Part shown: positions 39,151 to 47,982 of the stretch, piece by piece
Layout: each line of letters opens with the position of its first letter
Position numbering within the stretch: position 1 is the stretch's first letter
NCBI RefSeq assembly: GCF_014495685.1
Contig: NZ_JACTVI010000010.1
Span: 81,126-145,125, forward strand
Length of the DNA stretch: 64,000 nt
Direction: 5' to 3'
DNA from: Streptomyces sp. TRM68367
Lineage (GTDB): Bacteria > Actinomycetota > Actinomycetes > Streptomycetales > Streptomycetaceae
Position numbers and translations under genes: made by a program
Notes under the pieces: model-generated
The model's input: only the letters and a program-made list of their open reading frames with translations
What the model was told of the DNA's origin: nothing
Database searches by the model: none

Positions 39151-40113
39151 ATGACCGCAAGCACCAACCGTCGTCCGACCGCCGCGCACTCCCGGCTAGC
39201 AGCGGTCGGTGCGATCGCGGTCGCAGGCGCTCTGCTTCTCACCGGGTGCGGTGACCAGACAGACAAGGGCAGCGGCAGCGGCACCGCGGATGCGACCGCG
39301 ACCGCCCCGCTCGCCGACAAGCTCCCCGAGGACATCCGCAAGGCGGGCGTCATCAAGGTGGGCTCCGACATCGCGTACCCGCCGGTCGAGTACATGCAGA
39401 GCGGCAAGGCCGTGGGCATCGACCCGGACCTCGCGGAAGCCCTCGGCAAGCAGCTGGGGGTGAAGTTCCAGTTCCAGAACGGTAAGTTCGACCAGCTCAT
39501 CGTCGGTCTGCAGTCCAAGCGGTTCAACGTGATCATGTCCGCGATGAGCGACACGAAGGACCGCCAGAACGGCATCGACTCCGACACCGGCAAGAAGGTC
39601 GGCGACGGCATCGACTTCGTCGACTACTTCACCGCCGGCACCTCGATCCTCGTCCAGAAGGGCAACCCCAAGGGGATCAAGTCGCTGGACGACCTGTGCG
39701 GCCAGGTCGTGGCCCTGCAGCGCGGCACCACGTCCGAAGGGATCGCCAAGGAGCAGAGCAAGAAGTGCACGCAGGACGGCAAGAAAGCCATCACACTGCA
39801 GCGCTTCGACACCGACCCGGAGGCTCTGCTCCGGCTCAAGCAGGGCGCGTCCGTCGCCGACCTGAACGACTTTCCGGTCGCGGCCTACAACGCCAAGACC
39901 TCGGGCGGCGGGAACGACTTCGAGGTGGTCGGTGAGCAGATCGAGGCCGGTCCGTACGGCATAGGCGTCAGCAAGGCGAACACCGAGCTGCGCGACGCGC
40001 TCCAGGCGGCCATGAACGCGATCATCAAGAACGGCGAGTACGAGAAGATCCTCAAGAAGTGGAACGTCACGGACGGCGCGGTGACCGAGGCGAAGATCAA
40101 CGGCGGCTCCTGA
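39151..40113 (+). CDS. Glutamate-type ABC transporter substrate-binding lipoprotein
   Basis: A 320-residue family-3 solute-binding protein. The signal peptide ends in lipobox LLTGC, so it is a lipoprotein on the outer face of the membrane. The mature part has the amino-acid-binding features IKVGSDIAYPPVEYMQSGKA, IDPDLAEALGKQLGV, FNVIMSAMSDTKDR and GTTSEGIAKEQ. ATG 39151 follows GGAGGAACC. It is the first gene of a three-gene operon with permease and ATPase. Glutamate or another polar amino acid is the likely ligand, from family resemblance. Confidence 0.92.
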   Translation: MTASTNRRPTAAHSRLAAVGAIAVAGALLLTGCGDQTDKGSGSGTADATATAPLADKLPEDIRKAGVIKVGSDIAYPPVEYMQSGKAVGIDPDLAEALGKQLGVKFQFQNGKFDQLIVGLQSKRFNVIMSAMSDTKDRQNGIDSDTGKKVGDGIDFVDYFTAGTSILVQKGNPKGIKSLDDLCGQVVALQRGTTSEGIAKEQSKKCTQDGKKAITLQRFDTDPEALLRLKQGASVADLNDFPVAAYNAKTSGGGNDFEVVGEQIEAGPYGIGVSKANTELRDALQAAMNAIIKNGEYEKILKKWNVTDGAVTEAKINGGS

Positions 40114-40141
40114 ACCTCGGCAACACTGAAGGGCAGTCTCT

Positions 40142-41068
40142 GTGACTGACACGGTCGAGAAGTCTCCGGCGTCAGTGCCGCCGGAGCAGATCAAGGCGAT
40201 CCCGGTGCGCCACTACGGCCGCTGGGTGGCAGGTGCGGTGGTCATCGCCGTGCTGGTGCTGATCGGGATCGCCTTCTCCAACGCGAAGATCAACTACAGC
40301 ATCATCCCCGACTACCTCATGGACGGGACCATCCTGTCCGGCGCCTGGCACACGCTGTACATCTCCGTGCTCGCCATGGTGCTCGGCCTCGTACTGGGTG
40401 TGGTCATCGCCGTGATGCGGATGTCGTCGAACCCGGTGACCAGCACGGTCGCCTGGTTCTACGTCTGGTTCTTCCGCGGCACTCCGGTCCTGGTCCAGCT
40501 GCTCATCTGGTACAACATCTCGCTCGTGTTCCCCATCCTCAACCTGGGGTTCTACAAGGACGAGATGAACCAGGTGATGACGCCGTTCCTGGCGGCTCTT
40601 CTGGGGCTCGGCCTGAACGAAGCCGCCTACATGTCGGAGATCGTCCGGGCCGGCATCCAGTCGGTCGACGAAGGCCAGACGGAGGCCTCGCACGCACTGG
40701 GCATGACCCGGGGCAAGACCCTGCGGCGCGTGGTCCTCCCGCAGGCGATGCGGGTGATCGTGCCGCCGACCGGCAACGAGTACATCAACATGCTCAAGAC
40801 GTCGTCCCTGGCGTACGCGGTGCAGTTCAACGAACTGATCAAGCGGTCCACGGACATCTCCAGCACCTCGCTCGCGGTCGTGGAGATGTACTTCGTCGCG
40901 TCGATCTGGTACCTGATCCTCACCAGCGTGTTCAGCATCGGCCAGTACTACCTGGAGCGCCGCTATGCCCGGGGCTCGACGCGCAACCTGCCGCCGACCC
41001 CGTTGCAGCGCCTGAAGAAGAACCTCCGCCTGTTCGGTACGTTCCGCCGCCCGGAGGTGGCCCGATGA
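40142..41068 (+). CDS. Amino-acid ABC transporter permease
   Basis: A 308-residue HisM/GlnP-type permease with about five membrane helices ([76 protein letters not shown]) and the cytoplasmic EAA loop [22 protein letters not shown], which contacts the ATPase. It begins with GTG 28 bp after the binding-protein gene and overlaps the ATPase start by 4 nt. It is the only permease here, so the channel should be a homodimer. Confidence 0.93.
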   Translation: MTDTVEKSPASVPPEQIKAIPVRHYGRWVAGAVVIAVLVLIGIAFSNAKINYSIIPDYLMDGTILSGAWHTLYISVLAMVLGLVLGVVIAVMRMSSNPVTSTVAWFYVWFFRGTPVLVQLLIWYNISLVFPILNLGFYKDEMNQVMTPFLAALLGLGLNEAAYMSEIVRAGIQSVDEGQTEASHALGMTRGKTLRRVVLPQAMRVIVPPTGNEYINMLKTSSLAYAVQFNELIKRSTDISSTSLAVVEMYFVASIWYLILTSVFSIGQYYLERRYARGSTRNLPPTPLQRLKKNLRLFGTFRRPEVAR

Positions 41069-41862
41069 GCAGTCCCGGCAAGGGCATCGCGAAAGGCACC
41101 GGCGGCCCGATGGTCAAGGCCGAGGGCGTGCACAAGTCCTTCGGGCTCGCGCACATCCTCAAGGGCATCGACCTGGAAGTGAGATCGCGCGAGGTGTTCT
41201 GCCTGATCGGCCCGTCCGGGTCGGGCAAGTCGACCTTCCTGCGGTGCATCAACCACCTGGAGAAGATCAGCGCCGGGCGGCTCTCCGTCGACGGCGAGCT
41301 GGTCGGCTACCGGCAGAAGGGCGACAAGCTCTACGAGTTGAAGGAGAAGGAGGTCGCGGCGCAGCGACGGGACATCGGCATGGTGTTCCAGCGCTTCAAC
41401 CTCTTCCCGCACATGACGGCGCTGGAGAACGTCATGGAGGCCCCCGTCCAGGTCAAGCGCGAGTCCAAGGCCGTCGCCCGGGAACGGGCGCAGCGGCTGC
41501 TGGACCGGGTGGGGCTGGGCGACAAGGTCAGCCACTACCCGGCCCGGCTCTCCGGCGGTCAGCAGCAGCGTGTCGCCATCGCCCGTGCGCTGGCGATGGA
41601 GCCCAAGCTGATGCTCTTCGACGAGCCGACCTCGGCGCTCGACCCGGAGCTCGTCGGCGAGGTCCTCGACGTCATGCGGGACCTCGCGGAGGACGGCATG
41701 ACGATGATCGTCGTCACCCACGAGATGGGCTTCGCCCGCGAGGTCGGCGACTCGCTGGTGTTCATGGACGACGGCGTGGTCGTCGAGTCCGGCCATCCGC
41801 GCGAGGTCCTGACGAACCCCCAGCACGATCGGACGAAGTCCTTCCTCTCCAAGGTCCTCTGA
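41065..41862 (+). CDS. Amino-acid ABC transporter ATPase
   Basis: A 265-residue polar amino acid ABC ATPase: Walker [11 protein letters not shown]-loop [12 protein letters not shown], signature LSGGQQQR, Walker [14 protein letters not shown] and H-loop VTHEMGFA. The start overlaps the permease stop (ATGA). An insertion [20 protein letters not shown] before the Q-loop region is common in actinobacterial members. A strong terminator follows. Confidence 0.95.
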   Translation: MSSPGKGIAKGTGGPMVKAEGVHKSFGLAHILKGIDLEVRSREVFCLIGPSGSGKSTFLRCINHLEKISAGRLSVDGELVGYRQKGDKLYELKEKEVAAQRRDIGMVFQRFNLFPHMTALENVMEAPVQVKRESKAVARERAQRLLDRVGLGDKVSHYPARLSGGQQQRVAIARALAMEPKLMLFDEPTSALDPELVGEVLDVMRDLAEDGMTMIVVTHEMGFAREVGDSLVFMDDGVVVESGHPREVLTNPQHDRTKSFLSKVL

Positions 41863-41883
41863 AGGGAACGTCCGGCGTAGGGA

Positions 41884-41924
41884 AACGCCGATGCGGCAGG
41901 GAGTTCCCCCGCCGCATCGGCGTT
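41884..41924 (+). terminator. Terminator of the amino-acid transporter operon
   Basis: AACGCCGATGCGGC (41884-41897) pairs perfectly with GCCGCATCGGCGTT (41911-41924) across 13 nt, 22 bp after the ATPase stop. The symmetric form, with A on one side and T on the other, may serve both directions. Confidence 0.88.
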
Positions 41925-41938
41925 CTCGTACACCGCGC

Positions 41939-42067
41939 TCAGTGCGAGTACGTCGTCCAGCCCTGGCCCGGCACCTTCACCTGGTGCCCGCGCTTCTCGA
42001 TCTTGTCGTCCGGGTGGCACTTGGCCGTGCTGCAGCCGGTCCCGGAGAGCGTCGCCCCGTACTTCAC
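41939..42067 (-). CDS. Possible short ORF or gene remnant
   Basis: A 42-codon frame from GTG 42067 (or GTG 42076) reads VKYGATLSGTGCSTAKCHPD ... VPGQGWTTYSH, with two cysteines five residues apart and reasonable codon bias. There is no ribosome site and an in-frame stop lies about 60 nt upstream, so it may be the tail of a decayed secreted-protein gene. It fills most of the gap between the terminator and the methyltransferase gene. Confidence 0.3.
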   Translation of the reverse strand: MKYGATLSGTGCSTAKCHPDDKIEKRGHQVKVPGQGWTTYSH

Positions 42068-42127
42068 TCCGGACACGAATGAGGCGGCGCGAGTTGCGAG
42101 CGCCGCCCCGGTCGATCCCGCAGAGAA

Positions 42128-42901
42128 CTATTTCAACGCCAGCAACAAGGTGTCCGACGGCGAGCACCACACCGGCCGTGCCTCCCCGAATCCCTTCTCC
42201 CGCAGCACGCGCGCGTGCCACGCCGCGGACGGCTGGTCGCCGTCGGCGTGCTCGCCGTAGATCTCGAAACGGCGGGCGGTCGGCTCCGCCAGCACCGGGT
42301 CCTGGGCGGCGAGCTGCCACCACTCGGCCCAGTCCAGCACACCGCCCCGCTTGGCCCGATCCATACGCGCGTGCCGCAGGGCGCGCTCGGCTTCGTTGAT
42401 CCGCGGCGTCGCGTCGTCGATCATGTGGTCCGCGTTCATGAAGACACCGCCGTCGCGGACCAGCCCCGCGATCTGGCCGTAGAGAACCGCGAGGGGTTCA
42501 CTGTGCAGCCAGTGCAGAGCGGTGGCCGTCAGGACGGCGTCGTACGACTCGTGCGGCAGCTTCGCCGGCCAGTCGGGATCCTTGAGGTCGGCGGTGACGA
42601 AGGTGACCCGATCGTCGCCCACGAAGGTGCCCTCGGCGATGGCCAGGAGCGCCGGGTCGAGGTCGACGCCGGTGCTGGTGGCCTCCGGGAACCGGGCGAA
42701 CAGCCGGGCCGTGACACTGCCCGTGCCGCACGCCAGGTCGAGCACGCGCGGTGCCCGGCCCACCAGGGCCTCGACCATGTCCAGCATGATCCGGAAGCGT
42801 TCCTCGCGGTCCGGCATGTACCACTCCTGCTGGCGGTCCCAGCTCGTCTGCCAGGCGTGCCAGTCGGTCGTGGCCGTCGTGGTGGTGTCCGCGTCCGTCA
42901 T
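42128..42901 (-). CDS. Class I SAM-dependent methyltransferase
   Basis: A 257-residue methyltransferase. Motif I LDLACGTGSVTARL near 54, acidic motif GVDLDPALLA, motif II VTFVTADLKDP, and DAVLTATALHWL. The N-terminal WHAWQTSWDRQQEWYMPDRE is typical of a small actinobacterial family of unknown substrate. It reads divergently from the CGNR regulator across 101 bp. Confidence 0.85.
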   Translation of the reverse strand: MTDADTTTTATTDWHAWQTSWDRQQEWYMPDREERFRIMLDMVEALVGRAPRVLDLACGTGSVTARLFARFPEATSTGVDLDPALLAIAEGTFVGDDRVTFVTADLKDPDWPAKLPHESYDAVLTATALHWLHSEPLAVLYGQIAGLVRDGGVFMNADHMIDDATPRINEAERALRHARMDRAKRGGVLDWAEWWQLAAQDPVLAEPTARRFEIYGEHADGDQPSAAWHARVLREKGFGEARPVWCSPSDTLLLALK

Positions 42902-43002
42902 CGAGCTCTCTCCCTAACGCACGTCACGTAATACCCTGGAAGCACGATCAGTCATTACCTGACCGCAGGCACGACCCTAAAGCCCCTTCGTAAGGACTAC
43001 AA

Positions 43003-43641
43003 GTGGAACTGGCCTATTACTCGGATTACGCCGTGCGTCTCGTCAACACGGAGGAACCGGCCCGGAGCAAGGACGCGCTGACCTCGGTGGAGTCCGTCCG
43101 TGACCTGTTCGGCGTCAACCAGTCGGCGGCCCGCCGCGCCACCGACGCGGACGTGACGCGGTTCCGCTCCGTCCGGGCCCGACTGCGCGCGGTCTTCGAG
43201 GCAGCGGACGGCGGCGACGAGACCCTCGCCGTGGACCTGCTGAACTCCCTGCTCCTGGAGTTCCCGGTGAGCCCGCAGATCTCCGGCCACGACTTCCGGG
43301 ACGACGACGGCCGCCCCCTGTGGCACATGCACCTGGCGGACCACCCGTCCAACGCGACCGCCGGCTACGCGGCGATCGCGGCGATGGGCCTGGCCTTCCA
43401 CCTGACCGAGTACGGCGTGGACCGCCTGGGCCTGTGCGAGGCGGCCCCATGCCGCAACGCCTACCTGGACACGTCCACGAACCGCTCCCGGCGCTACTGC
43501 TCCGACCGCTGCGCGACCCGCGCCAACGTGGCCGCCTACCGCGCCCGCAAGCGCCTGGAGGGGGCCCGGCCCGACTTGCCCGCGAAGACCGGCCTGGCCG
43601 CCGACAGGGCCCAGCGCACCACCGCGAACGGCGAGCGCTGA
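43003..43641 (+). CDS. CGNR zinc-finger (ABATE) regulator
   Basis: A 212-residue protein with the ABATE N-terminal ligand-like domain (RLVNTEEPARSKDALTSVES) and a C-terminal treble-clef zinc finger RLGLCEAAPCRNAYLDTSTN then RRYCSDRCATRANVAAYRAR; the cysteines C-x5-C and C-x3-C and the Asn-Arg pair match the CGNR motif. It is a probable transcription regulator. GTG 43003. Its last ~106 nt overlap the end of sodX on the other strand. Confidence 0.9.
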   Translation: MELAYYSDYAVRLVNTEEPARSKDALTSVESVRDLFGVNQSAARRATDADVTRFRSVRARLRAVFEAADGGDETLAVDLLNSLLLEFPVSPQISGHDFRDDDGRPLWHMHLADHPSNATAGYAAIAAMGLAFHLTEYGVDRLGLCEAAPCRNAYLDTSTNRSRRYCSDRCATRANVAAYRARKRLEGARPDLPAKTGLAADRAQRTTANGER

Positions 43642-43979
43642 CCGGGCCGCAGCGGCCGGTACCGGAAGCGGACCTTGCCGAGGACGAGTTCCTCGGGCAC
43701 GGTGCCGTAGTCGGTGCTGTCGCCACCGGCGTACGCGTTGTCGCCCAGCACCCACCAGCCGCCCTCGCGCCGCTCCGCCGCCCGCTTGACGACCAGCAGG
43801 TCCTGCTGGAAGGGATGCCGCAGCACGATCACGTCACCGGGCCTGATCCTGGCGCCCCACTGCACCAGGAGCCGGTCCCCGTGGTACAGCGTGGGCACCA
43901 TGGACGGCCCCGTCACCTCGGCCGGCCCGAACGGCAGCAGCGCCCTCGCGCGCTCGGTATCCTGCGACAGCTCCGGCAT
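43536..43979 (-). CDS. sodX: SodX, nickel-SOD maturation protease (S24/S26-type)
   Basis: A 147-residue Ser/Lys signal-peptidase-like protease that removes the propeptide of nickel superoxide dismutase. Catalytic Ser in TGPSMVPTL and Lys in LLVVKRAAER; then WWVLGDNAYAGGDSTDYGTV, the third conserved box. There is no membrane anchor, in keeping with a cytoplasmic role. It is divergent from sodN across 145 bp. The C-terminal ~35 residues overlap the CGNR gene antisense; they are Arg/Ser-rich and may be a non-essential extension. Confidence 0.9.
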   Translation of the reverse strand: MPELSQDTERARALLPFGPAEVTGPSMVPTLYHGDRLLVQWGARIRPGDVIVLRHPFQQDLLVVKRAAERREGGWWVLGDNAYAGGDSTDYGTVPEELVLGKVRFRYRPLRPGQRSPFAVVRWALSAARPVFAGKSGRAPSRRLRAR

Positions 43980-44124
43980 CACCCGGCACCTCCCCGGTTC
44001 TTCCTCCACCAGTCTCAGTCTCACCCCGGACTTTTGTCCTAAGCCCCCGGGGGCACTCGCGAAAACCCATCGCCCAGGGAGTAATGTCCCCCCTGAGAAG
44101 ACGATCACGAGGAAGGAATGCTTC

Positions 44125-44520
44125 ATGCTTTCCCGCCTGTTTGCCCCCAAGGTCAGCGTCAGCGCGCACTGCGACCTGCCCTGTGGCGTGTACGACCCTG
44201 CCCAGGCCCGCATCGAGGCGGAGTCGGTGAAGGCCATCCAGGAGAAGATGGCCGGCAACGACGACCCGCACTTCCAGGCGCGTGCCACCACCATCAAGGA
44301 GCAGCGCGCGGAGCTCGCGAAGCACCACGTGTCCGTGCTCTGGAGCGACTACTTCAAGCCCCCGCACTTCGAGAAGTACCCGGAGCTGCACCAGCTGGTC
44401 AACGACACCCTGAAGGCCCTCTCGGCCGCCAAGGGCTCCACCGACCCGGCGACGGGCCAGAAGGCGCTCGACTACATCGCCCAGGTCGACAAGATCTTCT
44501 GGGAGACGAAGAAGGCCTGA
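44125..44520 (+). CDS. sodN: Nickel superoxide dismutase SodN
   Basis: 131 residues. A 14-residue propeptide (MLSRLFAPKVSVSA) is followed by the nickel hook HCDLPCGVYD, whose His1, Cys2 and Cys6 bind nickel after cleavage by SodX. The four-helix body follows (ARIEAESVKAIQEKMAG ... TGQKALDYIAQVDKIFWETK). It disproportionates superoxide in the cytosol as a hexamer. ATG 44125 follows GAGGAAGG. In Streptomyces sodN transcription depends on nickel through Nur; I could not identify a clear Nur box. Confidence 0.98.
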   Translation: MLSRLFAPKVSVSAHCDLPCGVYDPAQARIEAESVKAIQEKMAGNDDPHFQARATTIKEQRAELAKHHVSVLWSDYFKPPHFEKYPELHQLVNDTLKALSAAKGSTDPATGQKALDYIAQVDKIFWETKKA

Positions 44521-44584
44521 CGACCAGTCGCCTGCCACCGCGGTCGGCGATCGGTGCACCATCGCGGACCATGGGCATCCTGAG

Positions 44585-44612
44585 GGGCCCGGCCGGACCA
44601 TCGGCCGGGCCC
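44585..44612 (+). terminator. sodN terminator
   Basis: GGGCCCGGCCG (44585-44595) and CGGCCGGGCCC (44602-44612) form a perfect 11-bp stem with a 6-nt loop, followed by TTCCTT, 64 bp after the sodN stop. The region 44613-44939 beyond it shows no gene I can support. Confidence 0.88.
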
Positions 44613-44939
44613 TTCCTTGCTTCACCGCAGGGTCCGCCTCGGAGGCCGGCGGAGCGTCCTGGGAGATCTCTTCTACCAGACGGCGGCCAGAGCGCTGCCT
44701 CTCAGCGGCGGCAGACGAGGATGCCACCCGGGCACCTGACCTTGAAGGCCCCGTGCCGGTCATTGTGCTCGGCGGGCGAAGTCATCCGCTTCCGTGTCAA
44801 GGCACCGACCTGGCTCACTCCCGAAACACCCGGGTGCTGGGCCACGGCCCGGCCGAGCTCATCCAGGTGCGATGACGGGGGGCGTGGACATGACGGGCGC
44901 TCCGGCCTTCGGCCTGAACGGTGCGGCCAGGGCGATTGC

Positions 44940-45062
44940 TCAGACGTGCGGTGCCGTGGCCCGGATGCCGGCGAGCACCACGCCGACGATGCGCTCCGCG
45001 TCCGTGCGGGTGAACGGGCGCATGCCGCGGTTGACGATGAGGTGCACCGGGCCGGAGATCAT
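44940..45062 (-). pseudogene. Truncated TetR-type C-terminal fragment
   Basis: About 40 codons reading ISGPVHLIVNRGMRPFTRTD ... IVGVVLAGIRA and a stop at 44940. This matches the end of TetR/AcrR ligand domains (GPVxxRxxxxxxPxxxxxxxxxVDxVLxGL). The DNA-binding part is missing; similarity ends at about 45062, where a plus-strand membrane-protein fragment begins. Confidence 0.5.
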
Positions 45063-45319
45063 CGGTCGTGCTCGCCCTCGGCTCGGTCGTCTTCAGCTTC
45101 GCCGGGGGCGAGGTGCTCAAAGCGACCCGAATTTCCGGGACCTTGGCCGACGGTGCCCCGCTGAGCACGGCGACCGGCGTGTACCTCTACGTCGCGATGG
45201 CGGGAGTGCTCTTCGTCCTCGCCGCGGTGCCCGCGATCATGCTGGCACGCAACCGGCCTGCCGCGCCGGCCGTGCCCGGGGCACCGCAGCGTCCGGGTTC
45301 GCCTGCGGTCGGCCGGTAG
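45062..45319 (+). pseudogene. Truncated C-terminal fragment of a membrane protein
   Basis: The frame reads SVVLALGSVVFSFAGGEVLK ... GVYLYVAMAGVLFVLAAVPAIM then a Pro/Ala-rich cytoplasmic tail, ending at 45319. It has one clear membrane helix and looks like the last part of a larger membrane protein. A GTG at 45068 could start a short protein but no ribosome site is seen. It abuts the TetR remnant head to head, as if their 5' ends and shared promoter were deleted. Confidence 0.45.
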
Positions 45320-45389
45320 TCCGGCAGCCCGGCCTGTTGGCGGAGCGGTGTGCCCCGTCGCCACGGCCACTGGTTTCGTCGTTGGAGAA

Positions 45390-45505
45390 GGCCGGCCGCT
45401 TCCCGTTGACACCGAGAAACGCGATCGTCGCGGCCAGCGCCAGACGCTCGTTCCCGTCCACAAGCGCACGGTTGCCCGCAGCGATGTGCAGCAACGCCAT
45501 GTCGT
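45390..45505 (-). pseudogene. Doc/Fic-type toxin remnant
   Basis: The minus strand reads HDMALLHIAAGNRALVDGNE then RLALAATIAFLGVNG, which resembles the Doc core (HALVDGNKRxxxxxxxxFLxxNG). The Fic-motif histidine is replaced by Arg and the Lys by Glu. The N-terminal half of Doc and any antitoxin gene are absent, so this is a decayed fragment; the neighbouring Arg/Pro-rich continuation is not Doc-like. Confidence 0.55.
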
Positions 45506-45508
45506 GAC

Positions 45509-46012
45509 CTACGCGGCGGAGGCGCCGGAATCCGGTGCCTGGGCGGCGAGTTCGCCGAGGGGGTCCCCGCTCAGCCGGCACACCTTCCACTCGTCCAGGA
45601 GTTCCACTCCGAGCGACTTGTAGAAGGCGATCGTCGGCTCGTTCCAGGCCAGGACCCACCACTCGAAGCGCTCGTAGCCGTTCTTCAGGCACAGCGCGGC
45701 GAGGGAGGCGAGCAGGTTCTTGCCGTGACCGGCGCCGCGGGCGTCGGGGCGGACGTACAGGTCCTCCAGGTGCATGCCGCGGGTGCCGGTCCAGGTCGAG
45801 AAGCGCGGGAACCACAGGGCGAAGCCCACCGTCCGGCCATTGTCGTCGTCCTCGGCGATCAGCGCGTACGCCGCGGGGTGCTCGCCGAAGAGCGCCTCGC
45901 GCAGTTGCTCCTCGGTGGCCCGGGCCTGCTCGACGGCCCTTTCGTAGTCGGCGAGTTCGCGGATCATCGCCCGGATCTCGGCGATGTCGTGCACAGTGGC
46001 GGCCCTGATCAT
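45509..46012 (-). CDS. GNAT-family N-acetyltransferase
   Basis: A 167-residue GNAT protein of the diamine-acetyltransferase-like group: MIRAATVHDIAEIRAMIREL, ALIAEDDDNGRTVGFALWF, HLEDLYVRPDARGAGHGKNLLASLA (acetyl-CoA loop R-x-x-G-x-G/A) and RFEWWVLAWNEPTIAFYKSLG. Start ATG 46012; an ATG at 46024 is also possible. It is divergent from the LysE gene. The FYxSLGxE pattern suggests acylation of a small amine or thialysine; not shown. Confidence 0.85.
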   Translation of the reverse strand: MIRAATVHDIAEIRAMIRELADYERAVEQARATEEQLREALFGEHPAAYALIAEDDDNGRTVGFALWFPRFSTWTGTRGMHLEDLYVRPDARGAGHGKNLLASLAALCLKNGYERFEWWVLAWNEPTIAFYKSLGVELLDEWKVCRLSGDPLGELAAQAPDSGASAA

Positions 46013-46119
46013 GCCGGAGATCATGCTGCACCGCGCCGAGCCGTGTCCATCCCGTTCCGCGGCAGGCCGAGCCGGGAAATGCCTTGTGGGCCTCAACGGC
46101 CTTGGCGATGCTGCCTCTC

Positions 46120-46743
46120 ATGCTGACTTCCGTCGTCGCGTTCCTCGGCGCGGCCTTCCTGATCGCCATGGTTCCGGGGCCGAGCACGGTCGTGATCCTG
46201 CGCCGGGCGGTGGTGAACGGCCGGAGAACCGGCATGGCCACGGTCCTGGGCAACGAGTGCGGCGTGCTGCTGTGGGGCCTCGCCGCCGCCTTCGGCCTCT
46301 CGGCCCTGCTGCTGGCCTCACAGGTCGCCTACGACCTCATCCGGATCGCCGGTGCGGCGGTGCTGGTGTGGATGGGGGCGCGGGCGCTGTGGCAGGCGCG
46401 GCGGATCGGCCGGCCGGAGGAGGAGCCCGAGGGCACAACCGCGGTGTCGCTGCGACGAGCCTTCTCGCAAGGCCTCGTCACCAACTTCGCCAACCCCAAG
46501 GCCGGTGTCTTCGCCGTCTCCTTCCTGCCGCAGTTCGTGCCGCAGGGCGCCCCCGTCCTGCCGTTTCTGCTCGCCTTCGCGGCGCTCTGGGCCCTGGTCG
46601 ACCTGATCTGGTACATGCCACTGGTCTGGCTGGCCGGCCGGGTGGGCGGGGTACTGCGCCGGGAAGCCGTCCGCCGCCGTATGGAACAGGTCGCGGGGGC
46701 CGTACTGGTCGGGCTGGGCGTGCGGCTGGCCACGGAGTCGTAG
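46120..46743 (+). CDS. LysE-family amino-acid exporter
   Basis: A 207-residue membrane protein with about six helices. The LysE/RhtB signature is MLTSVVAFLGAAFLIAMVPG followed by PSTV, then LVTNFANPKAGVFAVSFLPQF. It exports an amino acid or related metabolite. ATG 46120 fits family length; ATG 46108 is in frame. Its stop is one base from the convergent ppk2 stop. Confidence 0.88.
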   Translation: MLTSVVAFLGAAFLIAMVPGPSTVVILRRAVVNGRRTGMATVLGNECGVLLWGLAAAFGLSALLLASQVAYDLIRIAGAAVLVWMGARALWQARRIGRPEEEPEGTTAVSLRRAFSQGLVTNFANPKAGVFAVSFLPQFVPQGAPVLPFLLAFAALWALVDLIWYMPLVWLAGRVGGVLRREAVRRRMEQVAGAVLVGLGVRLATES

Positions 46744-46744
46744 C

Positions 46745-47659
46745 TCAGGCCGTGGCGCCGCCCGAGTGGTCGGCCTCCCCCGCCTCCAGGAGCCCCGCTG
46801 CCGCGCCCACGATGCGGGGGTCGGGGCTGCCGACGACCTCCTCGTCCTTGTCGGTGTAGCCGAAGCGGGCCAGGACGCTGCGCATGGCCTCGACGCGGGC
46901 CCGCTTCTTGTCGTTGCTCTTCACCACCGTCCAGGGCGCGTGGGCGGTGTCCGTCTCGCGGAACATGGCGACCTTCGCCGCCGTGTAGTCGTCCCAGCGG
47001 TCCAGGGAGGCCAGGTCCATGGGGCTGAGCTTCCACTGCCGTACGGGGTCGACCTGGCGGATGGTGAAGCGGGTGCGCTGCTCGCCCTGCGACACCGAGA
47101 ACCAGAACTTGACCAGGTCGACGCCGTCGTCGACGAGCATCCGCTCGAACAGCGGGGCCTGGCGCATGAAGCGCCGGTACTCGTCGTCCGTGCAGAAGCC
47201 CATGACCCGCTCGACGCCGGCCCGGTTGTACCAGGACCGGTCGAACAGCACGATCTCGCCCGCGGTGGGCAGATGCTCGGCGTACCGCTGGAAGTACCAC
47301 TGCCCGCGCTCGCGCTCGGTCGGCCTCTCCAGCGCCACGACCCGGGCCCCGCGCGGGTTGAGATGCTCGGTGAAGCGCTTGATCGTACCGCCCTTCCCGG
47401 CCGCGTCCCGCCCCTCGAAGACGATGACGAGCCGGCGGCCGGTCTCCTTGATCCAGCTCTGCAGCTTCAGCAGCTCGATCTGCTGGAGCCGCTTGTGGCC
47501 CTCGTACTCCTTGCGCTCCATGCGCGCGGAGTACGGGTAGTTCTCCCGCCAGGTGTCGATCGGCGTGCCGTCCGGCCGGATCAGCACGGGGTCGTCGTAG
47601 TCGCTGTAGTCGACCGTCAGGTCGGTCAGCAGGGGCGTGGTGATCCCCTCCGCCGTCAT
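46745..47659 (-). CDS. ppk2: Polyphosphate kinase 2 (PPK2 family)
   Basis: A 304-residue PPK2 enzyme that uses polyphosphate to phosphorylate nucleotides. Walker A VIVFEGRDAAGKGGTI, lid region ERPTERERGQWYFQRYAEHLP, Walker B GEIVLFDRSWYNRAGVERVMG, and DLVKFWFSVSQGEQ. The single-domain form is complete. Downstream of the PiT permease and the small membrane protein on the same strand, it probably belongs to one phosphate-storage operon (gaps 72 and 20 bp). Confidence 0.93.
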   Translation of the reverse strand: MTAEGITTPLLTDLTVDYSDYDDPVLIRPDGTPIDTWRENYPYSARMERKEYEGHKRLQQIELLKLQSWIKETGRRLVIVFEGRDAAGKGGTIKRFTEHLNPRGARVVALERPTERERGQWYFQRYAEHLPTAGEIVLFDRSWYNRAGVERVMGFCTDDEYRRFMRQAPLFERMLVDDGVDLVKFWFSVSQGEQRTRFTIRQVDPVRQWKLSPMDLASLDRWDDYTAAKVAMFRETDTAHAPWTVVKSNDKKRARVEAMRSVLARFGYTDKDEEVVGSPDPRIVGAAAGLLEAGEADHSGGATA

Positions 47660-47679
47660 CCCGTCGCTCCTTACGGTGC

Positions 47680-47910
47680 TCAGTGGAACTGCGGCACGAT
47701 CAGATAGATCCCGTACGCCACCACCGCCGCGCAGGCCAGGAAGCACAGCCCGGCCTGGGCGACGCCCACGCCCGACGTGCCGCCCTCCTCGCACGCCCCC
47801 TCGTAGCGGGCGAGGCCCAGCACGCCGAGGGCGAAGACGACGACCACGGCGACAGTGACGCCCAGGCTCACCGCGGTGACCTGGCCGAGCGCGGTCCAGT
47901 CAAGGCTCAT
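47680..47910 (-). CDS. Small membrane protein between pit and ppk2
   Basis: 76 residues with two membrane helices (VTAVSLGVTVAVVVVFALGV and GLCFLACAAVVAYGIYLIV) joined by an acidic loop ARYEGACEEGG. Conserved beside PiT genes in Streptomyces as I recall; role unknown. It lies between pit and ppk2 on the same strand. Confidence 0.78.
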   Translation of the reverse strand: MSLDWTALGQVTAVSLGVTVAVVVVFALGVLGLARYEGACEEGGTSGVGVAQAGLCFLACAAVVAYGIYLIVPQFH

Positions 47911-47937
47911 CGAAGTTCAACTCCCCTGTCTTCAAGC

Positions 47938-47982
47938 GACCCATGTGTTCAGGCGACCGATGTGTTCAGGCGACCGATCTGT

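Noticed and set aside
44713..44880. A minus-strand frame reading HLDELGRAVAQHPGVSG
   Set aside because: It has sensible-looking composition but no start codon, ribosome site or recognisable family; too weak to call even as a remnant.
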